Assembly (NCBI GenBank): GCA_002256145.1
Contig: NKIP01000013.1
Coordinates: 1 to 64,000 of the forward strand
Length of the DNA: 64,000 nucleotides
Source: Comamonadaceae bacterium PBBC1
Lineage (GTDB): Bacteria > Pseudomonadota > Gammaproteobacteria > Burkholderiales > Burkholderiaceae_C
Direction of reading: 5' to 3'
Numbering within the stretch: position 1 is the stretch's first letter; the number at the start of each line of letters is the position of its first letter. The position numbers and the translations under genes were made by a program. Positions 1 to 7,935 of the stretch are shown here, in pieces. The notes below the pieces were generated by a model. The model was not told the DNA's origin and did not search any database. It saw nothing but the letters and a program-made list of their open reading frames with translations.

Positions 1-99
1 AATCTCTCGAACGGTGAACTTCTGGAAATGGAGACTGGCCAGGGTCACACGCTCTTCGGGTTGGATCTGTTTGTAGTGCTTGAGTGGAGTGATTTGCAT
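1..99 (-). CDS. IS30-type transposase, N-terminal fragment (continues past left edge)
   Basis: An ATG at 99 opens a leftward frame of 33 codons that runs off the window. The peptide contains LKHYKQIQPEERVTLA and, further on, FTVREI, which resembles the N-terminal helix-turn-helix of IS30-family transposases (HY..L..EER......S.REIA). It begins about 10 bases beyond the premature stop of the acyltransferase at 109-657, so the simplest reading is that an IS30-type element inserted into that gene. The inverted repeat of the element should lie around 100-115 but cannot be confirmed with one end. Only the first tenth of the protein is visible, so the family call is tentative. Confidence 0.55.
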   Translation of the reverse strand, partial: MQITPLKHYKQIQPEERVTLASLHFQKFTVREI

Positions 100-108
100 C
101 TGCGGACC

Positions 109-657
109 TTACAGGGTTGGCAGGTGTTGCACTTCGCTTTTGAATCCGCCCAGTATTAACAGTATGTAGGCGTAAATTTCCAGTGGTATGGACCAAAGAG
201 ACCCATTGGCAGATTTGATGGCGTTAGTTTGAAAGATGCCCGGCAAATCGAAACGCACATCCATAAAAATACTGCGAAAAAAATAACCATACACCTGCGA
301 GTTGGAGAGGTACTCATTTAAGGTTTTTTGGGAAAGTATGGGTCCTAAAAAAAATGCCATTGAAGCTAAAACAACAATGAATGCTGGCCATATTCTAAAA
401 AATCTTGATATTAAAAATTGCTTGATATTTTTATTTTGCATTAAACTGTTAGTGACAACAAGACCGCTTAAAAAGAAAAAAATCTTGACTGCCAAAGAGC
501 CTGAATAGTCAAACCCCAATAATTTTCCGATGGGGTCAATGGTTCCTTCTGTTGGAAGCAGTGCGTAGGCATGGCCATAAATAACCATGACAGCAGCAAT
601 CACTCTAAAGATATCGAGGTTGTTGTTTTCTTTTCGCAGAATATGGGATAAAAGCAT
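109..657 (-). pseudogene. Acyltransferase 3 family membrane protein, truncated at C-terminus
   Basis: The 182-residue product begins with RKENNNLDIFRVIAA and H29-type residues typical of acyltransferase-3 (OafA/NodX-like) proteins, which acylate sugars of surface glycans in the inner membrane. The family is usually 340-400 residues; here the frame ends after the GSLWSIPLEI motif, i.e. after about half of the domain, and an IS30-like transposase begins right behind it. The full-length relative at 12615-13688 shares RNNNFDFIRILAA and NGSLWTLPIEI and shows what is missing. It is the last gene of the leftward wzm-wzt operon. I infer disruption by insertion and probable loss of function. Confidence 0.75.
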
Positions 658-717
658 TTTGGGTAATTTTTAAGGTTGTGGATGGTTTTTAATCTAAAAA
701 ACAATGGTCGCGGGTTT

Positions 718-1497
718 TTAAATGCCGACCCAGTTTAACCATCGAAGCCAAAATCGGTGGCAAACCATTCGCCATGATGATCGCGCAGCTGATACGATCC
801 AAAACGCCTCTGCCGATGCATTCGGAAAACCCAGATAAAGACCTCGGTACAGGTTCAGACCTTCAATGGCCTGCAAATAATTGCCATATTCCAAAGACGT
901 CTTTTGCAGCAAGAGCGCCTCTCGTTTACGTGTCACCACTGGCGTGATGTTGACAATGTGAGTCGCCCAAGTTGGGGCCCATATTTCGTACATCAGAAGT
1001 TGCTTGACGCACGCAAACTCAAAACAGACCGAGTGAACCATTTGAGCTATGGCCATGTGATCGCGGTGATAGTCCGTCATGCTTGGTGAAAAAATCCAAT
1101 CGGGTTGAAAAGCCTTGATCTCAGCCGCGATCAGGCCCAGCCAAATGGGTTCAGGCGCAACGGCGGCGTCGGGCGCATTCAAATAAGTGACATCCGTGAT
1201 GCCCAAGTGAGCCAAAGATTCAGCCCATTCCTTGCGCCTGCGGGGGCCAATTTCGGGCGGTAAGTCACCACCACCGCTGCCATCGGTGACCAGCACCAAA
1301 CGAATTTGGCAGTCGCTGGGCAACAGTGCCAAGGTTCCACCACAGCCCAGAACCTCATCGTCGGGATGAGGCGCAAACACCAAAACACGACGGGCCATCG
1401 ACACATCCAAAACGGAAGGCAACTGGCACAAAGGCAGGTCAGTTGGAAACTTTGGCTGGCGAAAACGCTGAATAAACTTGTGCATAAATTTGAGCAA
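718..1497 (-). CDS. PIG-L family (LmbE-like) sugar deacetylase
   Basis: A 259-residue protein with the PIG-L/LmbE metal-binding signature: HPDDE at residues 44-48 and HRDH at 144-147. Family members are zinc-dependent deacetylases acting on N-acetylglucosaminyl groups or similar substrates. It overlaps the 3' end of the upstream glycosyltransferase by 59 bases; the start could also be Met5 (1485) or Met34 (1398), directly before the domain. Sitting downstream of a Wzm/Wzt exporter and a GT4 enzyme, it probably modifies the exported polysaccharide or its precursor. The substrate cannot be read from sequence. Confidence 0.85.
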   Translation of the reverse strand: MLKFMHKFIQRFRQPKFPTDLPLCQLPSVLDVSMARRVLVFAPHPDDEVLGCGGTLALLPSDCQIRLVLVTDGSGGGDLPPEIGPRRRKEWAESLAHLGITDVTYLNAPDAAVAPEPIWLGLIAAEIKAFQPDWIFSPSMTDYHRDHMAIAQMVHSVCFEFACVKQLLMYEIWAPTWATHIVNITPVVTRKREALLLQKTSLEYGNYLQAIEGLNLYRGLYLGFPNASAEAFWIVSAARSSWRMVCHRFWLRWLNWVGI

Positions 1498-2656
1498 TCA
1501 AAGGGGCATCTGGCCAGGCATCAGCGCGTGACTTCGCCCTGGTGCGCCACATGTCGCGCAAAGACTCGTTTTGCAGCAAGGCCGCCAACGCACGCGTCAA
1601 GCTGTCTTTTTCGCAGGCCACCATCCAGGCGGCATCGGACATCACATCGGGCACACCACCCACTGCCGTACAAAGACAAGGCAAACCCGCGCACATGGCC
1701 TCTAGGTTAGCCAAGCCAAACGATTCGGTCGATGACGCACTCACATACACATCCGCCGCATGCAGAAAGGGTGTCACATCATCGGTAGCTTGCAGGATGA
1801 GCCGGTCATCCAAGCCCGCTTCGTTTGCCAATTGCCGAAAGTGTGTATGGTCACCTTCACCCAGGATGCACAAATGCAGATGTTCAAATTGCGACTTCAG
1901 CACCGCGCAAGCTTGGACGATCCAGTGCATATTTTTCAAAGGCACCAGTCGGCCAACGGCCACAACATACAGACCGTCTGGCGACCAGTTCAACTGTGAC
2001 CGAGCTGAAGCCTTACTCAAGCTCGAAAATGCATGGCGCGGGTGGGCCACCACATGCCAATGAGCGGGCAGGGCAGGCAATGCCAAGTCACGGGCCAGCT
2101 GGTCGGCGGCCGTGGTGGTGGGGCAAAACACCCAATCGGCTGCTGCCAAAGTTTGGGCTTCAAGGTGACGGAAAAAGAGGGCTGTCCGACGACCCTGATG
2201 TAAACCATCGACATGGGTCGCAAACGAATACGAACCACAGCCGTGTTCCGTCACACCCCAATGCACAGACCTCAATTTCAAACGCCATGCAGCAAGCCGA
2301 AAGCCCAAACCCATCCAAGGGTCATGCAAATGAACATGCGTGAAGCCCTGGTCCCGAGCCAGCCGCGCCGCCCAAAAGCCCATCCATAAACGCTCTGACC
2401 ATGCCGACAATTGCAAAGACCGATCGGTGCGACTGCGAAAGCCCGGCCAAGTTGTTACTCGCTGGAGCCAGCGGGTGCGCCAAGACTGCCAACTTGTTGG
2501 CAAATCATCCTGGCAAACATATTGGGCCGTGATGCCGCTGGCACACAAGGCTTCAACAACCGGGGCAAGGCTTTTACCCAAACCATAGCGGCGGTCGTTA
2601 CCGATCTCGCGGGTCACCATCAAGACACGCATGGGGCTGAGCGGTGCCATTGCCAT
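1439..2656 (-). CDS. GT4 family glycosyltransferase
   Basis: A 405-residue cytoplasmic glycosyltransferase. The N-terminal half starts with MRVLMVTREIG, the C-terminal half has VAVGRLVPLKN (about 232-242) and the retaining GT4 E-x7-E motif in ESFGLANLE with Glu311 and Glu319. I chose the ATG at 2656 because it overlaps the TGA of the preceding gene (TGATG), implying translational coupling; Met9 at 2632 is an alternative. It lies between the exporter ATPase and a PIG-L deacetylase, so it probably adds a sugar to the polysaccharide exported by Wzm/Wzt. Donor and acceptor are unknown. Confidence 0.88.
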   Translation of the reverse strand: MAMAPLSPMRVLMVTREIGNDRRYGLGKSLAPVVEALCASGITAQYVCQDDLPTSWQSWRTRWLQRVTTWPGFRSRTDRSLQLSAWSERLWMGFWAARLARDQGFTHVHLHDPWMGLGFRLAAWRLKLRSVHWGVTEHGCGSYSFATHVDGLHQGRRTALFFRHLEAQTLAAADWVFCPTTTAADQLARDLALPALPAHWHVVAHPRHAFSSLSKASARSQLNWSPDGLYVVAVGRLVPLKNMHWIVQACAVLKSQFEHLHLCILGEGDHTHFRQLANEAGLDDRLILQATDDVTPFLHAADVYVSASSTESFGLANLEAMCAGLPCLCTAVGGVPDVMSDAAWMVACEKDSLTRALAALLQNESLRDMWRTRAKSRADAWPDAPLIAQIYAQVYSAFSPAKVSN

Positions 2657-5043
2657 CACCGAAAGTCCGTATCGCCGCCCATCAGCCACCACTGATCTTG
2701 TAGGCTTTCAGCGGTGGGGCCGTTGGACCACACATTGGCAGGTATCCAAACGTCAATCGGCGTTGTCACGCCGCGCCATCCTTGCAACAAATGCTGGTGA
2801 CTCAAGGTGCTCCAAGCAAAGACACGCTGGCGTCCCAGCAGATAAGCTTGTCGAAGTGCCGAGCGAATCAATTGGGGGAAATTGGACGGTTTGCCAATCA
2901 GGTCAATCAACTCCAAGCCATCTTCAGCGCGGTCACGCAGCACAACAACCCCCAAGGGCGAGCCAGCAAAACGGGCTCGCACCAACAAAACGGTGTAGTT
3001 GACTGTGGGGTTCTGCAAATAACGGCGAACCACGAATGCCCAATCACGAACCCCCAAAATGCTCGACCTCATGGCCTCAGCCATGTCAGCCCAGCACGAA
3101 TTGACAGACAACTCGTCTGAAGTTGTCACCGGTTGTGACCGAATGCGCCAGTCAGCCAGCAAGCGACGAACAGGCCACTGGGTTTCGGTGATTTGATCAA
3201 CCGCTTTGTAAATGCCCTGTCGCGTTGCAAGCTGCAAATGTTTCTGGTTCGGAAATCCAAACCCCAGAAGGAATGGACGTTCAAAGCCCATCAGTTGCTC
3301 TAAAAAAGTGGTGCAAGCGAGGTTGAAAGGACCCTGGCGAGTCAAGACACCTCTTTCGTTTGGGTGAACCATCACATCGCCAATTTGCAGAGCCATACAA
3401 GGCACGCCATGCTTGATCACCTGGCGAGGCAAACCACCATAAAAACCAACCAAACCCGAATCTGCAAAAACGCCTACGCCAGCCAAAGTTTGGCCACGGT
3501 ATTTCCAGTCCCAATGGGCTGGGCTCATTTCATGGCCAAAACAAAGCTTGAACAAGGCATGCCAGTCAAGGGGCGGGGCATCGGAGCGCACCCAAGCCAA
3601 AGACCAACGAGGCGAACGCGTTTTTAAAAAAGAACCGTCGGCTTGCGCCACCAAGCCAAATCTGGGGGCCAGCGTCTCAAGACCGGGCGCCTGTGGGAAG
3701 GGGCAGGTCACACACGCACCTTCGGGCAAGGGTGGCACCGTCGCCGACAACCAGTCCAGCAACACCTCGGGGGGCATGAGGTTTGGATTTTGAGCTGCAG
3801 GCGACGAGTCCAGCGGCAATCGGTCTTCTGATTGAGATGACCAAATTCTGGGCATGTGAAACAAACCCTGTTCAAGACCCTCTTGCTCAACCGACAAGTA
3901 CACCGCACGGTCGGCCACATCGTAAATGTGCAGCCCACGTTCGCAAAACAAATGCAAGCTGACGTAATAGCGCCCCTTGAGCAATGGCAATTGCGGAAAG
4001 CGAAGACTCACATGACCCAACCCGACCGCATCTCTTTCCAACAAGTGCCCGTCGTTCCATGCGCCCGCGCTGCTCACAATGCGGCCGTCCGGTGAGTGAA
4101 TGGAAACAGCCACAGAAGGGCAGGGCAGGTTGGGGTCACTAGAAAAATGCGCATCAATGTGCAAGTCATCTTTGAGCGACACCAATTGCAGCGGCCCCTG
4201 ACCCGGCGCCAAGCCCCCCACCCGCACCCGCGTCAGCCGGGCATAGCCCTTAGGGGCCGATGGTTGTGCGGGTGAAACAGCCAAAGCAGGCTGCTGCGCT
4301 TCGGTGCTGTCCAAAAACTCTTGGTAAGCCGACACCACCTGCGCCGGGTTGCCCTGAGCCACCACCTTGCCCGCATGCAGCCACATGGCGCGGGTGCAGA
4401 TCGACTCAACTTGAAACAGCGAATGAGAGCAAAACAAAATCGTTGTGCCTTTGGCACGCAGCGCCATGATCCGGTCAAACGACTTGCGGGCAAACTCACC
4501 ATCACCCACCGACAAGGCTTCATCCACCACCAAAATATCGGGGTCAACACTGGTGGCAATCGAAAAAGCCAAGCGCACATACATGCCACTGGAGTAGGTT
4601 TTGACCGGCTGATCGATGAATTCGCCAATGCCCGAAAACGCCGCAATCTCGTCAAATCGGTCAGCCATCTCCTGGTGCGACAAACCCAAAACCGAGCCAT
4701 ACAAATACACGTTTTCGCGGCCTGAAAACTCAACATTAAAACCCGCGCCCAGCTCCAGCAACGCAGCCACCCGGCCACGCACATTCAGTGCGCCCGAAGA
4801 CGGCATCAAGGTGCCGCACACAATTTGCAGCAGTGTTGACTTGCCCGCGCCATTTCGCCCCACCAAGCCCAGCACCTCACCCCGGTGCAAGGAAAAACTC
4901 ACCCCACTCAAAGCCGAAAAAGACCGGTTGCCAAAGCGAGATGCGCCAAACAACATCTGGCGCAAACGGTCGGCAGGGGACAAAAAGAGCTGGTAAACCT
5001 TGGACAGGTCCTGCGCCTCGATCACATTCAGGTCAGAGGACAT
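2656..5043 (-). CDS. wzt: Polysaccharide exporter ATPase Wzt fused to a GNAT-like acyltransferase domain
   Basis: A 795-residue protein, about twice the size of a normal Wzt. Residues 1-250 are an ABC ATPase (Walker A GRNGAGKST near 62-70, signature YSSGMYVRLAF, Walker B ILVVDEALSVGD). Residues about 265-400 fit the beta-sandwich carbohydrate-binding C-terminal domain of Wzt, which recognises the capped O-polysaccharide. Residues about 430-795 look like a GNAT-type N-acyltransferase (MALQIGDVMVHPNERG... then PFLLGFGFPNQKHLQL). The ATG at 5043 overlaps the permease gene by 11 bases; an in-frame TTG at 5049 is less likely. The fusion suggests that export and a modification of the chain or its end are physically linked. 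The GNAT assignment is by pattern only. Confidence 0.85.
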   Translation of the reverse strand: MSSDLNVIEAQDLSKVYQLFLSPADRLRQMLFGASRFGNRSFSALSGVSFSLHRGEVLGLVGRNGAGKSTLLQIVCGTLMPSSGALNVRGRVAALLELGAGFNVEFSGRENVYLYGSVLGLSHQEMADRFDEIAAFSGIGEFIDQPVKTYSSGMYVRLAFSIATSVDPDILVVDEALSVGDGEFARKSFDRIMALRAKGTTILFCSHSLFQVESICTRAMWLHAGKVVAQGNPAQVVSAYQEFLDSTEAQQPALAVSPAQPSAPKGYARLTRVRVGGLAPGQGPLQLVSLKDDLHIDAHFSSDPNLPCPSVAVSIHSPDGRIVSSAGAWNDGHLLERDAVGLGHVSLRFPQLPLLKGRYYVSLHLFCERGLHIYDVADRAVYLSVEQEGLEQGLFHMPRIWSSQSEDRLPLDSSPAAQNPNLMPPEVLLDWLSATVPPLPEGACVTCPFPQAPGLETLAPRFGLVAQADGSFLKTRSPRWSLAWVRSDAPPLDWHALFKLCFGHEMSPAHWDWKYRGQTLAGVGVFADSGLVGFYGGLPRQVIKHGVPCMALQIGDVMVHPNERGVLTRQGPFNLACTTFLEQLMGFERPFLLGFGFPNQKHLQLATRQGIYKAVDQITETQWPVRRLLADWRIRSQPVTTSDELSVNSCWADMAEAMRSSILGVRDWAFVVRRYLQNPTVNYTVLLVRARFAGSPLGVVVLRDRAEDGLELIDLIGKPSNFPQLIRSALRQAYLLGRQRVFAWSTLSHQHLLQGWRGVTTPIDVWIPANVWSNGPTAESLQDQWWLMGGDTDFR

Positions 5044-5848
5044 CGGCAAACCCCTTGCGCGTCAATTGAAAAAATCCTGCGCCCAGCACTGCCGCAAAAC
5101 ACCCGCCCAAAGCATAGACCAACAAGCCCCACCAGTCAGGCCACAAACCTTGCAGCAACACCATGCGCGAGGTCTCGATCACAAAGCTCAAGGGGTTCAG
5201 CCACATCCAGTTTTGCAAAACTTCGGGCAGCGCACGCGAAGAGTAAAAAACCGGTGACAAAAACATGCTCATGCTCACCACCATCAGCATCATCTGGCCA
5301 ATGTCGCGCACATACACCCCCAGCGCAGACAAAAACCAGCACAGGCCCAGCATGAAAGGCAAAAAGCTCAAAATCACCACGGGCAAAGCCAACGCAGACC
5401 AAGGCAAAGCGCCATGCACCGCCCAAGTGGCCAAACCAAGCACCGTGGCATTGAGCAACCAATGGAAGCTGCCTGACAACACCGCCACCCAGGGCAAAAC
5501 CTCCAGCGGAAAAATCACCTTTTTAACCAAGTTGGGCTGCTCCAGCACCAACTGCGGCGCACGCGAGGCCAGCTCCGAAAACAAATTAAAAACCATCAAC
5601 CCGGCCATCAATTGCAAAGCAAATTCAACACCGCCCCCAGTTTCGGCCCCAGGCCATCGCGCCTTGAAAACGCCCACAAACACAAAGGTGTAAACCGACA
5701 ACATCAACAAAGGTGAAACAAAAGACCAGCCCAGCCCCAAAAGGGAGCCACGGTAACGGCCCAGCACCTCACGCCGTGCAAACTGCCACAACAAATGGGT
5801 GTGCTGCACAGGCCAAAAATAGCGTTTTAAAAACTCAACAAAGTGCAT
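5033..5848 (-). CDS. wzm: ABC-2 type polysaccharide export permease Wzm
   Basis: A 271-residue inner-membrane protein with about six hydrophobic segments and the ABC-2 permease start FARREVLGRYRGSLLG. The family exports undecaprenyl-linked O-antigen or capsule together with Wzt. It is the second gene of the operon: it starts 4 bases after the regulator gene at 5853 and its end overlaps the ATPase gene, an arrangement that points to a coupled complex. Length matches the family. The nature of the exported glycan is not evident. Confidence 0.92.
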   Translation of the reverse strand: MHFVEFLKRYFWPVQHTHLLWQFARREVLGRYRGSLLGLGWSFVSPLLMLSVYTFVFVGVFKARWPGAETGGGVEFALQLMAGLMVFNLFSELASRAPQLVLEQPNLVKKVIFPLEVLPWVAVLSGSFHWLLNATVLGLATWAVHGALPWSALALPVVILSFLPFMLGLCWFLSALGVYVRDIGQMMLMVVSMSMFLSPVFYSSRALPEVLQNWMWLNPLSFVIETSRMVLLQGLWPDWWGLLVYALGGCFAAVLGAGFFQLTRKGFADVL

Positions 5849-5852
5849 GTTT

Positions 5853-6566
5853 TTATTTGGTTAAATCCAGCAGCCCCTTGGCCACCTGTTGCAAAACATC
5901 GGGCTGCGACACGATCAGCGCATCTTTTTCGCGCAAAACCAAAGACTGGCTTTGCAAAATTTGAAACACCCGTGTCACCGTCTCCCGGCTCAAATTCACC
6001 ATCATGGCCAGCTCTTGATGCGTGGGGGGATCGGGCAAAGCCCATTCCAAGCTCGTGGACGCATCGCCTTGACGCGTCGATTGCTGCATCGACAAAATCT
6101 GCGAACACACCCGCTGCATTGGGTTGTTGATCGACAAAATTTGCCGCTGCTCGCTCTGTGCCCGGATGCGTTTGGCCAGGCCCGTGGTGATCGCTTCGGT
6201 CATGGCCGGGTGCGACAAAATCAAGCCCCGAATCACCGAGTTGGGAATCAAAACCACCTGAGACTTTTTGTTGGCGATCATGATCTCGGGCTGTGCCAAA
6301 CCGTCGAGCATGGCGATCTCGCCAAAGTAGCCCCCCTCGTCAACGAAGTACAAGCCCACTTCTTTGCCATCCAGCGTGAAGTCAGTGGCTTGCAAACGCC
6401 CCTCCAGCAAAAAGCACAGTTGCACCGAAGCCGCCCCCTTGTTCAGCACCACTTCGCGCTTGGCAAAGGTCTTGAGCGAGCTTGCTGCGGCAACCTCGGG
6501 CAACAGAGTGGGGGGCAAATTCTTCAGCAAAGAAAACTGAAGCAACAAAGAGGGGTGAATGGCCAT
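5853..6566 (-). CDS. Crp/Fnr-family transcription regulator with a CRP-like recognition helix
   Basis: A 237-residue regulator: cyclic-nucleotide-binding fold (about 10-130), dimer helix and a C-terminal HTH_Crp domain (about 165-225). The recognition helix reads SRETVTR, like the SRETVGR of E. coli CRP whose Arg, Glu and Arg contact TGTGA, so it should bind TGTGA-N6-TCACA sites; such a site lies at 6617-6632 just upstream. The phosphate-binding Arg-Ser of the CRP cAMP pocket is absent: after FGEIAMLDG comes LAQPEIMIA. No FNR-type N-terminal cysteine cluster is present. It is first in an operon with wzm and wzt (4-base gap). I infer that it may control the operon and the S-layer-like genes; the ligand is unknown. 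Confidence 0.88.
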   Translation of the reverse strand: MAIHPSLLLQFSLLKNLPPTLLPEVAAASSLKTFAKREVVLNKGAASVQLCFLLEGRLQATDFTLDGKEVGLYFVDEGGYFGEIAMLDGLAQPEIMIANKKSQVVLIPNSVIRGLILSHPAMTEAITTGLAKRIRAQSEQRQILSINNPMQRVCSQILSMQQSTRQGDASTSLEWALPDPPTHQELAMMVNLSRETVTRVFQILQSQSLVLREKDALIVSQPDVLQQVAKGLLDLTK

Positions 6567-6616
6567 CAGTTGCGTATTATGAAACAGCCATGCATACGAA
6601 AGAATCTTTACGGTCC

Positions 6617-6659
6617 TGTGATTGTACTCACACGTATTTGTTAGAGGCCTTCATAGAAT
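6617..6659 (+). promoter_or_regulatory. CRP-type operator and TAGAAT -10 box of the FecR/cyclase operon
   Basis: TGTGATTGTACTCACA at 6617-6632 is a perfect TGTGA-N6-TCACA CRP consensus. Exactly 21 bases later TAGAAT (6654-6659) serves as a -10 box; the operator centre is 32 bp from the -10 centre, i.e. about -41.5, the class II CRP position, and no good -35 box is present. The predicted start near 6666 leaves a leader of about 29 bases to the ATG at 6695. The same operator may also affect the divergent regulator gene (start 6566, CATAAT-like box at 6574-6579 on the minus strand). Confidence 0.8.
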
Positions 6660-6694
6660 ACCGCCTTACTCTGATTGTTTTACTGGCCATTCCC

Positions 6695-7933
6695 ATGCTC
6701 AACCTCATCAAAAAAGGCTTACTGACCGCGCTGGTCATCGTCCTGATGCAGCCAGCATGGGCCACCAACCGCGTCGGTGAAATCACCCTCGTCATTGGCC
6801 AATCCGAAATCGAACGCGCAGCCAACCCCAACAACGCCCCCGCCAAAGGCGACCTCATCCAACAAGGCGACATCGTCAAGACATCGGCCAACGGCCATGT
6901 CCACATCCGTTTTGTCGATGGCGCACTGGTCAGTGTCCGCCCCAACTCGGTGCTGTCCATCCAAGAGTTTCGCTACAACCCGGCCGACCCCGCGGTCTCG
7001 GTGGTCCGCATGAACCTCGACCGTGGCGAAGTGCGCTCCATCTCTGGGGCCGCTGCCCAAGCCGCCAAAGACCGGTTTCGCCTCAATACCCCCTTGGTGG
7101 CCATTGGCGTCAAAGGCACCGACTTCGTCACCCAAACCAGCCAAGAAGGCACCCGCGTCATGGTCAACCAAGGCGCCATCGTCATGGCCCCGTTTGACCA
7201 AAACTGCAAAGCCCAGGCCTTGGGCGTTTGCTCTGGATCGCGGGCCCGCGAACTGACTGCCGACATGGTCGGCATGGCCCTCATCTACAAAAGCGGGTTC
7301 GCTGACCCCAGCTTGCAAATCCTGCCCGGTGTCAAAGACCCCGCCAAACCCATCTCGCCCGACCGCAAGGGCATTGACGACCCCAAAGTCAACAGCGTTG
7401 ACGACAAACTCCTCGAAGGCCTGTTTCCTGTGGCCCGGCTGGCCTGGGGCCGCTGGAGCCGAACACCCGCCCCGGGCGACAGCCTCACCCTCAGTTTCCG
7501 CGACGCCATGCAAGGCCGCGAAGTCACCGTGGGCGACGGCTACTACTTCCTGTTTCGCGAACCCAGCGCTGTCAACCTCTTGCCCAGCCTCACCAGCCAA
7601 GCCGAATTCAAACTCACTGGCTCTGCGGCCCAATACCGATCGCCCAGCAACGACATCAGCGCCGCCAAGGTCGATGCCGCCAGCCTGAGCATTGACTTTG
7701 GCGCCCGCACCTATGCCACCCAATTGCAAGTGTCGGCGCCCGGCATCAGCCCGCAAGCCTTTTCTTACAGTGGCAAAGTCGACCCCGCTTCAGGCATCTT
7801 TTTGAGCGAAGGCGGCAACGGCAAACCCAGCTTGGCCGGCAGCCTGACCCTGACCGGGCGACAAGCCGGCTACCTGTTCAGCCAGCCCGTGGGCAACGGC
7901 AGCCTATCGGGGGCCACCCTCTGGGGGCGCTGA
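6695..7933 (+). CDS. FecR-domain exported protein
   Basis: A 412-residue protein with a Sec signal peptide (MLNLIKKGLLTALVIV... cleavage after AWA at about residue 23). Residues about 30-180 form a FecR domain (GDIVKTSANGHVHIRFVDG, then LNTPLVAIGVKGTDF). FecR proteins of the iron-signalling type are anti-sigma regulators, but this exported subfamily without an inner-membrane HTH partner occurs next to CHASE2 cyclases and its role is not established. The rest has no recognisable domain. The next gene starts 2 bases after its stop, so the two are co-expressed. The ATG at 6695 was chosen for the signal peptide; the promoter is the CRP-type one at 6617-6659. Confidence 0.85.
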   Translation: MLNLIKKGLLTALVIVLMQPAWATNRVGEITLVIGQSEIERAANPNNAPAKGDLIQQGDIVKTSANGHVHIRFVDGALVSVRPNSVLSIQEFRYNPADPAVSVVRMNLDRGEVRSISGAAAQAAKDRFRLNTPLVAIGVKGTDFVTQTSQEGTRVMVNQGAIVMAPFDQNCKAQALGVCSGSRARELTADMVGMALIYKSGFADPSLQILPGVKDPAKPISPDRKGIDDPKVNSVDDKLLEGLFPVARLAWGRWSRTPAPGDSLTLSFRDAMQGREVTVGDGYYFLFREPSAVNLLPSLTSQAEFKLTGSAAQYRSPSNDISAAKVDAASLSIDFGARTYATQLQVSAPGISPQAFSYSGKVDPASGIFLSEGGNGKPSLAGSLTLTGRQAGYLFSQPVGNGSLSGATLWGR

Positions 7934-7935
7934 GC

